Shown piece after piece: positions 6,723 to 13,325 of a DNA stretch of 14,807 nucleotides. The stretch is from Myxococcales bacterium. Its GTDB lineage: Bacteria > Myxococcota > Polyangia > Polyangiales > Polyangiaceae. The stretch spans positions 1-14,807 of the forward strand of contig JAGQIY010000687.1 in NCBI GenBank assembly GCA_020430865.1, written 5' to 3'. The notes under the pieces are model-generated. The model saw only the letters and a program-made list of their open reading frames with translations, did not search any database and was not told the DNA's origin. The position numbers and the translations under genes are program-made. Each line of letters opens with the position of its first letter. The stretch's first letter is position 1.

Positions 6723-8051
6723 CTAATTCCACCCGGCAATATTGTCTAGAACCCGGTGAACCGCGTCCGTCCGCCTGGCGCCGTCAATCGCCTCGGGTGC
6801 GCGCGCGCGGGTGCGAGCGCGCCAGCGGATGCGATCCATGACGAAGCCGCTCTCCACCCGGGCGGGCATCCGGTTCATGCGGATCTGCAGATCCTGCTCG
6901 GGCAGGGAATAGTCGATGGTGGTCAGCAGGCGGGCGACGGACATCGTCAACCGACGCGCGATGCCCTCGCCTGGACAGCGGTGATTCTGCGCCACATCGC
7001 CGCCGCCCTGGGGGATCGGCTGAAACGGCTGAGGGACGTGCGAGGCAAATCTGCTCGGGCGGAATACGTGAGGATCACCCCAGAACTCCGAGTCATGGTT
7101 GGTCCCGTACAGATCCAGCAGCGTGAGGCACCCGCGCGGAAACTCCATCTCGCGCCAGCTGAAAGCCTCCCGAACCTTCGCCGCGACGAAAGGAAAGAAC
7201 GGATAGAAGCGACGAACCTCCTCGACGAACCACTCGCAGGCCACGTCGTCGTGCATCGACTCGCGCAGCGTCGGCTGGCGGTAGAGCGCCAGCGCAGCAA
7301 ACATGCCGAACCGACTGACCGCCACGATCGGCCTCAGAACGTTCAGCAACTCGACCGCGGCGACCTTGCTGTCGAGCAATGAGCCATCCAGCTCCCTGTG
7401 GTTGGCAACCTCGGCGAGGGGACTGCCATCCCGCAGACCGCTCGCGCGCGCCTTCTCGATGACCGCCTGAATCCAGCTCTCTCCGCGCAGTCGTCCGAGA
7501 CGCCCGCGGAGGTAGCGCTCCCCCACTCCACCGGCTCCCTCGATCATGCCGACCACGTCGTCGGTGCGCCGCGCTTCCTCTCGAGGTTCGAGCGGGATCC
7601 CGAGCCACCGGCAAGCAGCACGCATCAGCCCCACCTCGAGCGAAGACAGCAAGACCACGGGGCCCTCCGATCGGGCCCAGGCGAACAGTAGCTCCGCCTG
7701 GACGTGCAACCAGTGATCCTCCAGGTCGTCGATTCGCTCGGGCGAGACGAGCGACAAGAACAGCTGCTTGCGGTGGGAATGCGTCTCTCCGTCGAGGCTC
7801 TGAACTCCCGCATCTCCGAAGAGGGTCTTGCGGACGCGGCGCGGAGCGACCCCGACGCGAGTGAATCGGGCGGTGTCGTAGAACAGACGGGCGCACTTCT
7901 CCCCTCTCAGACAGATCACGCGCTTCAAGAACAGCCGTGTCTGGAACACATCGCTGTTCAGCTGGTCACAGTAGCGGCCTATGGCCTCATAACCATGGCG
8001 AAGCACTGGAATGGTCGCATCGGGAAACGCGGTTCGCGGGATGTTGGTCAT
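6723..8051 (-). CDS. Cytochrome P450 of the CYP152 type (H2O2-dependent fatty-acid hydroxylase)
   Basis: CYP152 enzymes hydroxylate fatty acids at the alpha or beta carbon using H2O2 directly, without a redox partner. The 442-residue protein shows the family hallmarks: the Arg240-Pro241 pair in NVLRPIVAV, where the Arg holds the substrate carboxylate in place of the usual I-helix acid/alcohol pair; the K-helix E277-x-x-R280; and the unusual haem loop PIPQGGGDVAQNHRCPGEG with the thiolate Cys359. The LFGDAGVQSLDGETH motif has Gln84 where hydroxylating members (BS-beta, SP-alpha) have Gln; the decarboxylase OleT has His there. ATG at 8051 follows GGAG by five bases and begins the region that aligns with the family. 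About 25 residues after residue 410 (RARTRARAPE onwards) extend beyond the usual end. The gene starts 26 nt after the antiporter stop, so they probably share a transcript. Confidence 0.92.
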   Translation of the reverse strand: MTNIPRTAFPDATIPVLRHGYEAIGRYCDQLNSDVFQTRLFLKRVICLRGEKCARLFYDTARFTRVGVAPRRVRKTLFGDAGVQSLDGETHSHRKQLFLSLVSPERIDDLEDHWLHVQAELLFAWARSEGPVVLLSSLEVGLMRAACRWLGIPLEPREEARRTDDVVGMIEGAGGVGERYLRGRLGRLRGESWIQAVIEKARASGLRDGSPLAEVANHRELDGSLLDSKVAAVELLNVLRPIVAVSRFGMFAALALYRQPTLRESMHDDVACEWFVEEVRRFYPFFPFVAAKVREAFSWREMEFPRGCLTLLDLYGTNHDSEFWGDPHVFRPSRFASHVPQPFQPIPQGGGDVAQNHRCPGEGIARRLTMSVARLLTTIDYSLPEQDLQIRMNRMPARVESGFVMDRIRWRARTRARAPEAIDGARRTDAVHRVLDNIAGWN

Positions 8052-8077
8052 GCTTTCTCCGTGTTGGGTGTGGGCCC

Positions 8078-9319
8078 TCAGGGTTGCAACGCGTGTTCCG
8101 AACCTCCCGCTCTCCGTCCACGACCGAACGCCCTGACCAGAGGCGTTGCGGTCACGCCATGCGCCACCACCGAGGACGCGATCACGATCGACGCAGTCTG
8201 AAAGATCCAGGGATCGCTCAGGCGCTCTGATAACCGCGCCGCATAGAAGAGCGCGGCAACCCCTATCGGCCCGAACCAACCAGCGAACCTCGCTTCGGAC
8301 GGACCGGATATCGCGGGAACCGCTCGATGCAGGATCAGCATCAGAGGCAAGCGTCGCAGCAGCAGCACCGCCAGCGCGAATGACACCATTGTCCAGCCCG
8401 ACTCTGCCCAGGCTCTCCAGGGCAGCGCAGCGCCGAAGAACACGAAGACAGGGAACAGCAGAAAGCGCTCAGCGGTGGCCGGCACATTTTCCGCGCGGAG
8501 TTGCTGCTCGTCGTCCGTCACTTCCTTGAAGACGAGGCCTGCGACGAACACCGCCAGCAGCTCATTCGTACCGAGGAGCCCCCCGGCACCCAGGAGCATA
8601 ACCGCCATCGCCAACGTGATGGTGAGGTGAGAGGGTCGCTCGACGCCCCAGGTAGCCTGAACACGCAAAACAGCGCGCGCGGTGCCGAAGCCCACCAGAG
8701 CGCCAAGCAACGCGCCTCCCAGCGTGCTCACGACGATCTCGTGCAGTAGCCAATCCGCCGCCGCCGTGGCTGGCGCGTGCTCCAGCAGGGCAACCGGGAG
8801 AAAAATCAGCGGATGTGCGAGGGCGTCGTTCGCTCCGGCCTCGCAAGACAGGATGTGCCGCAGTCGAGCCGGCAGCTGTTCACCGGCGATGCGGCCGGTG
8901 ACGATGGAGCTGGCAACCACGGGATCGGTGGGGGTGAGGATACCGCCAATCAGCAGCGCGGTGAGCCAGTCTACGCCAAGGACTCCGCTCGCCAGACCGC
9001 TCGCCACGAGCCACATCACGGGCATTGCCACGGCGAGCAGAACCGTCACCGAGCGCGCTCGCTCTCGCAGGAATCCCCGCGGCAACCTGAGTGATGTCGC
9101 CAGCAGCGCGACGGCAAGAGTCAGGCGCGCAACCTCTCCGAGCCAGTGGTGAGGCTTTGCCCCAGGGATATGAATCCAGGCGAGCACCGCAGGACCGAGG
9201 AGCACACCGACTGCGAGAGCCACGATTCCCTCGGAGACGATCAGGCGGTTCTTGACCAGCGCCGACATGACGCCGAGCACGAGGACGGTACCGCCTGCGA
9301 CGAGCATCACGGCATCCAC
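8078..9319 (-). CDS. Cation/proton antiporter of the CPA1 (NhaP-like) type
   Basis: This is an inner-membrane exchanger of Na+ or K+ for protons. The 413 residues form about 12 hydrophobic segments. The ion-binding signatures are GGILTPTDPVVASS (Thr131-Asp132-Pro133 in the unwound helix) and SCEAGANDALAHPLIFL (Glu160, Asn164, Asp165), and the GWFGPIGVAALFYA and SSVVAHGVTATPL segments near the end are typical of CPA1. There is no RCK/TrkA-N regulatory domain. I chose GTG at 9319, preceded by GAGG five bases upstream. ATG at 9307 is the alternative; the open frame to 9400 adds Cys-rich residues with no family similarity. It lies between the ASRT-like gene and the P450 and is probably co-transcribed with both. 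The exchanged ion is not predictable. Confidence 0.9.
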   Translation of the reverse strand: MDAVMLVAGGTVLVLGVMSALVKNRLIVSEGIVALAVGVLLGPAVLAWIHIPGAKPHHWLGEVARLTLAVALLATSLRLPRGFLRERARSVTVLLAVAMPVMWLVASGLASGVLGVDWLTALLIGGILTPTDPVVASSIVTGRIAGEQLPARLRHILSCEAGANDALAHPLIFLPVALLEHAPATAAADWLLHEIVVSTLGGALLGALVGFGTARAVLRVQATWGVERPSHLTITLAMAVMLLGAGGLLGTNELLAVFVAGLVFKEVTDDEQQLRAENVPATAERFLLFPVFVFFGAALPWRAWAESGWTMVSFALAVLLLRRLPLMLILHRAVPAISGPSEARFAGWFGPIGVAALFYAARLSERLSDPWIFQTASIVIASSVVAHGVTATPLVRAFGRGRRAGGSEHALQP

Positions 9320-9428
9320 TAGAGCCTCGCACCTCCTGCACGAGCAGTGCTTGGCCTGCACGATTTCGTTGCTCTCACGCTGCCATCCGCTCGGAGGCAA
9401 TGAGTCTCGGTGTGGCGATTGACATGTG

Positions 9429-9809
9429 TCAGCCCGGTTGGATGGGGTGAGCTAGCGTGGTCAACAACGCGTTCGCGGCCTGCCGCGAGTCGAGGCGAGT
9501 ATGCTGAACGACCACGGGAACGGACGACCGAATCACGCTCGCGTAGTCGGTGTCGCGCGGAACAGGACTCGGCGTCTCCAGGTCGTTGAAGCGGAGGTGA
9601 AGCGCGCGCCTCGGCGCCACCTCGACTCGATACGGACCAACCGGCTCTCGATCGCTGAAGAACAGATGGATCTCGATGTCAGCCGGCTCGCTCGAAGTGT
9701 TCAGGATGCAGGCCGTCTCATGGCTGGTCATCTCCGGAAAGGGCCCAGTGCTCACACTGGGGATGAAGCCCTCCGGGATCACCCACGTCTTGCAGCCAAG
9801 TGCTTCCAT
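9429..9809 (-). CDS. Anabaena sensory rhodopsin transducer (ASRT) family protein
   Basis: The founding member is a small soluble beta-sandwich tetramer that interacts with Anabaena sensory rhodopsin. Homologues also occur without rhodopsins and, as I recall, have been proposed to bind small ligands such as sugars. This 126-residue protein matches along its full length: CKTWVIPEGFIP (6-17), TSHETACILN (28-37), FFSDREPVGPYRVEV (50-64), LRFNDLETPSPVPRDTDYAS (72-91) and VVQHTRLDSRQAANALL (100-116). ATG at 9809 starts the conserved region. The Shine-Dalgarno site is poor (AAGG only one base away), and the palindromes at 9819-9837 lie immediately upstream, which may mean controlled translation. No rhodopsin gene is in the window. 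It heads the minus-strand run with the antiporter 109 nt downstream. Its molecular role here is unknown. Confidence 0.9.
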   Translation of the reverse strand: MEALGCKTWVIPEGFIPSVSTGPFPEMTSHETACILNTSSEPADIEIHLFFSDREPVGPYRVEVAPRRALHLRFNDLETPSPVPRDTDYASVIRSSVPVVVQHTRLDSRQAANALLTTLAHPIQPG

Positions 9810-9818
9810 ACCTTGCCG

Positions 9819-9837
9819 CGTGCACGATCCGTGCACG
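9819..9837. promoter_or_regulatory. Two identical palindromes CGTGCACG in the ASRT/dehydrogenase divergent gap
   Basis: The self-complementary 8-mer CGTGCACG occurs at 9819-9826 and again at 9830-9837, separated by ATC, with centres 11 bp (one helical turn) apart. The second copy extends to a 10-bp palindrome, CCGTGCACGG. The gap between the two start codons is only 49 nt, so a protein bound here could control both genes. The two copies can also pair with each other as an 8-bp stem with a 3-nt loop, nine bases before the ASRT ATG on one strand. An operator or a leader hairpin are both possible. Confidence 0.45.
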
Positions 9838-9858
9838 GGATTTGCTGAGGGGCAGCCC

Positions 9859-12800
9859 ATGGACGCTCGACCCCTGTTTCCACTCAGACGCAAACCCGGC
9901 GCCGGCCCCGAGCATCGCCGGCTCGAGCGAGAGCTGCGATCCGACCTGGCGGGTGACGTACGCTTCGATAGCGCGGCACGGGCCCTGTTCGCGACCGACG
10001 CGTCCAACTACCGGCACGTCCCCATCGGAGTGGTAACTCCCCGCAGTAGCGACGATCTGCGGCGCGGAATCGCGATCTGTCGGCGTCATGGTGCGCCCGT
10101 GCTCTCCAGAGGAGGTGGCACCAGCCTCGCCGGACAGAGCTGCAACGCTGCAGTCATCTTCGATACGTCGAGGTACCTCGGCGGCGTACGCGATATCGAT
10201 CCGATCCGCCGTAGCGCCTTGGTCGAGTGCGGTGCAGTGCTCGACCGCGTGCGGGAAGCGGCAAGCGAGTACGACCTCACCTTCGGCCCCGACCCATCGA
10301 CTCACGACCGCTGCACGATCGGCGGAATGCTCGGCAACAACTCCTGTGGCGTGCACGCTCTGCAGTCGGAGTTCTACGGGCCGGGGCCGAGGACAGAAGA
10401 CAACCTGCGTCGCATGACGGTGTTGACCTATGACGGCCTCGAGCTCTCGGTCGGGCCGACCTCCGATGCGGAGTATCGAGCCAATCTCGAGGCTGGCGGC
10501 AGGCGCGCCGAGATCTACCGCGCGCTTCGCGATCTACGCGACCGCTACGCACCCTTGATCCGCGAGCGATTCCCCCAGATCCCTCGCAGGGTGTCGGGCT
10601 ACAACCTGCCCGCGCTGCTACCCGAGAACGGCTTCGACGTCGGCAAGGCCCTGGTAGGTAGCGAGGGCACGTGCGTCTGGATCCTCGAGGCGGAGCTGAC
10701 GCTGATCGACGCCATGAAGCACCGCGCGCTGCTGATGCTCGGCTACGATGACGTGTACCAAGCAGGCGACCACGTCAGCACACTCAGGGAGCTGAAGCCA
10801 GTCGGGATGGAGGGTTTCGATCAGACGCTGGTCGACCACGTCAAGCAACAGCGCGGAGACACCGGCCCCCTGCATGCACTTCCGGACGGCAACGGCTGGT
10901 TGCTCGTGGAGTTTGCTGGAACTTCACCCGAGGAGGCTCGAGAGCGCGCACAGCATGCCCAGGCCACATTGCGAAAGGGAGCCAAGCCTCCGAGGATGAA
11001 CCTGCTGACCGATCCGGGCCAGCAGGCAGGGGTGTGGGAAGTCCGCAAGAGCGCTCTAGGCGTGACGGCCTTCGTGCCTGGCGAGCACTCCGCATGGCCA
11101 GGCTGGGAAGACAGCGCCGTACCCTGTGAACGAGTCGGAGAGTACCTCCGCGGCCTGACCGAGCTGATGCAGAAGTACGAAGTACAGGCGGCGCTCTACG
11201 GCCACTTCGGGCAGGGCTGCATCCACTGTCGCTACACCTTCGACCTGGCAACACCCCAGGGCGTGGAGACGTTCCGACGCTTCACGGACGAGGCGGCCGA
11301 TCTTTGCCTCGCGCTCGGCGGGTCATTGTCCGGCGAACATGGCGACGGCCAAGCACGGGCCGATCTGCTGCCCAAGATGTATGGCGCAGAGCTGATCCAG
11401 GCGTTCGAGGAGTTCAAGCAGATCTGGGATCCCCTGGGCAAGATGAACCCAGGCAAGATCGTGGGCGCCCGAGAGCGCACACAGGACCTACGCCTGGCGA
11501 AGGACGAACTCCGCACCGATCCAGCCGTCGAGTTCGGCTACGCGAGTGACCACGGCAGCTTTGCGCACGCAGCGCTGCGTTGCGTTGGCGTAGGCGAGTG
11601 TCGCCGCGAGAGCGGTGGCGTGATGTGTCCGAGCTACCAGGTCACGAGGGACGAGATGCACAGCACCCGAGGCAGAGCCCACATGCTCTTCGAGATGACC
11701 AAGGGTGAAGTCGTGCGCGATCTCTGGCAGAGCGAGGAAGTCGCCGAAGCACTGGACCTCTGCCTGTCCTGCAAGGGCTGCAAGAGCGACTGCCCGGTGA
11801 ACGTGGACATCGCCACGTACAAGGCGGAGTTCCTCTCGCACTACTATCGCGGCCACGGCCGCCCACGGCACGCGTACGCGTTTGGCCTCATCATGTACTG
11901 GGCTCGACTCGCCTCGTGGCTCCCCAGGCTCTCGAACCTTCTCTCCCACGCGCCAGGGCTAGCCCGGATCGCCAAGTGGGTGGCCGGCATCGCTCCGCAG
12001 CGCACCATCCCCCGCTTCGCACCCAAGACGTTTCGCTCCTGGTGGCGCCGCCACGACAAGCCCGAGAGCACTGGCCCTCGGGTCGTACTCTGGGCAGACA
12101 CCTTCAACAACTATTTCCTAGCGGATACACTGATCGCCTGCGTGGGCGTACTCGAGTCCGCTGGCTGCGATGTCGTGGTGCTCGACCAGACGCTGTGCTG
12201 CGGGAGACCGCTGTATGATTTCGGTATGCTCGAACGTGCAAGGCAGTTCTGGCAACGCAACCTCGACGCACTCGAAGAGGAACTCGACAAGGACACTCCG
12301 CTCATCGTGGCTGAGCCGAGCTGTCTGGCGGCTTTCCGGGATGAACTGCCGGGACTACTCCCCACTGACGAACGCGCGCAGAAGCTCAGCTCCCTGAGTC
12401 GTTCGCTGGCCGAGTTCCTGGTGGAGATCGACTTCTCCCCTCCCCCCCTGGAGAGTCGCGTGTTGGTGCAAGGCCACTGTCATCAGCACGCGGTGGTCGG
12501 CTTCGACGCGGAGAACGAGCTGTTTCGGCGCATGGGGGCAGACGTACACTGGCCCAACGACGGGTGCTGCGGGATGGCAGGCGCCTTCGGGTTCGAGCGC
12601 GACAAGTTCAAGCTCAGCGAAGCCATTGCTTCGCGGAAATTGCTGCCTGCGCTCGACGACGCAAACCGGCAGGCACATCTCTGCGCGGATGGCTTCAGCT
12701 GCCGAGAGCAAATCAGTCAACTCAATGGACGACGACCGAAGCACCTCGCCGAGCTGATCTCCGACCAGCTAGAACGGCCGCTGGTCGCCGCCGAGCGCCC

Positions 12801-12882
12801 GCGCGCGGTATCCGCAGCGCGAGCGCTACTCGTTCTGGTGCTCGTGAGCGCCCTCTGCGCCGCGGCCTGCTCACTGCTCTGA
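9859..12882 (+). CDS. FAD-linked D-2-hydroxyacid dehydrogenase fused to an Fe-S/CCG module (YdiJ type)
   Basis: This enzyme probably oxidises a D-2-hydroxy acid (D-lactate, D-2-hydroxyglutarate or a longer homologue) to the 2-oxo acid and passes electrons through Fe-S clusters to quinone. In its 1007 residues I see the FAD-binding PP-loop RGGGTSLAGQ (84-93) and GGMLGNNSCG (155-164). The C-terminal oxidase domain has the metal-ligand region GHFGQGCIH (448-456) and GEHGDG (492-497). A 4Fe-4S domain follows with Cys575, 581 and 590 and CLSCKGCKSDCP (635-646). Two CCG motifs lie at 780-782 and 903-905, with HCHQH from 873. Residues 985-1004 form an unusual hydrophobic tail, possibly a membrane anchor. 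ATG at 9859 follows GAGGGG by six bases; the open frame to 9676 runs antisense through the ASRT gene and was not used. It is divergent from the ASRT gene. Confidence 0.93.
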   Translation: MDARPLFPLRRKPGAGPEHRRLERELRSDLAGDVRFDSAARALFATDASNYRHVPIGVVTPRSSDDLRRGIAICRRHGAPVLSRGGGTSLAGQSCNAAVIFDTSRYLGGVRDIDPIRRSALVECGAVLDRVREAASEYDLTFGPDPSTHDRCTIGGMLGNNSCGVHALQSEFYGPGPRTEDNLRRMTVLTYDGLELSVGPTSDAEYRANLEAGGRRAEIYRALRDLRDRYAPLIRERFPQIPRRVSGYNLPALLPENGFDVGKALVGSEGTCVWILEAELTLIDAMKHRALLMLGYDDVYQAGDHVSTLRELKPVGMEGFDQTLVDHVKQQRGDTGPLHALPDGNGWLLVEFAGTSPEEARERAQHAQATLRKGAKPPRMNLLTDPGQQAGVWEVRKSALGVTAFVPGEHSAWPGWEDSAVPCERVGEYLRGLTELMQKYEVQAALYGHFGQGCIHCRYTFDLATPQGVETFRRFTDEAADLCLALGGSLSGEHGDGQARADLLPKMYGAELIQAFEEFKQIWDPLGKMNPGKIVGARERTQDLRLAKDELRTDPAVEFGYASDHGSFAHAALRCVGVGECRRESGGVMCPSYQVTRDEMHSTRGRAHMLFEMTKGEVVRDLWQSEEVAEALDLCLSCKGCKSDCPVNVDIATYKAEFLSHYYRGHGRPRHAYAFGLIMYWARLASWLPRLSNLLSHAPGLARIAKWVAGIAPQRTIPRFAPKTFRSWWRRHDKPESTGPRVVLWADTFNNYFLADTLIACVGVLESAGCDVVVLDQTLCCGRPLYDFGMLERARQFWQRNLDALEEELDKDTPLIVAEPSCLAAFRDELPGLLPTDERAQKLSSLSRSLAEFLVEIDFSPPPLESRVLVQGHCHQHAVVGFDAENELFRRMGADVHWPNDGCCGMAGAFGFERDKFKLSEAIASRKLLPALDDANRQAHLCADGFSCREQISQLNGRRPKHLAELISDQLERPLVAAERPRAVSAARALLVLVLVSALCAAACSLL
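9889..9904 (-). promoter_or_regulatory. Weak sigma-54-like site upstream of the ASRT-like gene
   Basis: The minus strand reads CGGCGC-CGGGT-TTGCG. The invariant GG and GC are correctly spaced and TTGC is exact, but two bases of the -24 element differ. It would start transcription near 9878 with a leader of about 69 nt and would sit inside the first codons of the divergent dehydrogenase gene. It could arise by chance in GC-rich coding sequence. Confidence 0.22.
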
Positions 12883-12907
12883 GCCAGAGGCGGTTCGCGG
12901 AGCGCGA

Positions 12908-12947
12908 CGCGCCCGATCCCAGAGGCAATCCGGTGATCGGGGGCGCG
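12908..12947. terminator. Hairpin between convergent genes, possible bidirectional terminator
   Basis: CGCGCCCGATC at 12908-12918 pairs with GATCGGG-GG-CGCG at 12935-12947, giving an 11-bp stem with a 2-nt bulge around a 16-nt loop. It lies in the 84-nt gap between the ends of the convergent dehydrogenase and dodecin genes, where a shared terminator is expected. There is no T-run on either side, so termination efficiency is uncertain. Confidence 0.45.
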
Positions 12948-12966
12948 GCGCTGCGGCCTCGGGTCG

Positions 12967-13170
12967 TTACTCCTTCAGCACGAACGTGAGCTTCATGGTC
13001 ACCCTGAAGGCCGTCACGGTCCCGTTCTTGATCAAGAGCTGCTGGTCCTTGAGCCAGGCCCCCTCGATGTTCTGAATCGTCTTCGACGCGCGCTCGATGC
13101 CGACGCGCATCGCGTCCTCGAAGCTCTTGCTGGATTCGCTCGATATCTCGGTGATCTTTGCGACGCTCAT
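12967..13170 (-). CDS. Dodecin family flavin-binding protein
   Basis: Dodecins form hollow dodecamers that bind and buffer riboflavin, FMN or FAD, sometimes with coenzyme A. This 67-residue protein matches the whole family: MSVAKITEISSESSKSFEDA at the start, the single helix, then NIEGAWLKDQQ with the flavin-stacking Trp39, and the closing strand FRVTMKLTFVLKE. The residue at 45 is Leu, where I recall bacterial dodecins often having Arg for CoA contact, so ligand details may differ. ATG at 13170 follows AAGGAAGGGC. The open frame continues upstream to 13311, but those residues do not resemble dodecins. The gene lies 155 nt downstream of the guanylate-kinase-like gene on the same strand, with a sigma-54-like site between them. 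A role in storing flavin for the nearby flavoproteins is an inference. Confidence 0.93.
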   Translation of the reverse strand: MSVAKITEISSESSKSFEDAMRVGIERASKTIQNIEGAWLKDQQLLIKNGTVTAFRVTMKLTFVLKE

Positions 13171-13206
13171 GCCCTTCCTTTCGCTGAATGGGTGTCCGCC
13201 CCGCCG

Positions 13207-13222
13207 AGCAGCAACCATGCCA
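13207..13222 (-). promoter_or_regulatory. Sigma-54-like promoter upstream of the dodecin gene
   Basis: The minus strand reads TGGCAT-GGTTG-CTGCT, two changes from TGGCAC-N5-TTGCT, with the invariant GG (13221-13220) and GC (13209-13208) at exact spacing. Predicted start is near 13196, giving a leader of about 26 nt that contains the ribosome binding site. Apart from this site I see nothing in the rest of the 13171-13325 gap. Confidence 0.4.
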
Positions 13223-13325
13223 GCATTTCCCGCCAGAAACGCGGCGCCGAAGCGCTCCCATGAGTCGCAAGCGCGTCTCGGTCGAGGCGCAAGCACACCG
13301 CAGCGTGGCACTGGCCCTCGCGGGG

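Noticed and set aside
7093..7896. Minus-strand open frame (267 codons) within the P450 gene
   Set aside because: Out of frame with the P450 motifs and rich in Arg/Ala/Gly; a shadow of the real gene.
9371..9385. Sigma-54-like TGGCAG-CGTGA-GAGC on the minus strand before the antiporter
   Set aside because: Three or more mismatches including both T positions of the -12 element; not distinguishable from chance.
9831..9846. Sigma-54-like GTGCAC-GGGAT-TTGC before the dehydrogenase gene
   Set aside because: It lacks the first invariant G, and its start point would fall on the start codon, downstream of the ribosome binding site.
9810..10007. N-terminal extension of the ASRT-like protein to 10007
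   Set aside because: It would run antisense into the dehydrogenase gene; the family similarity starts at the ATG at 9809.
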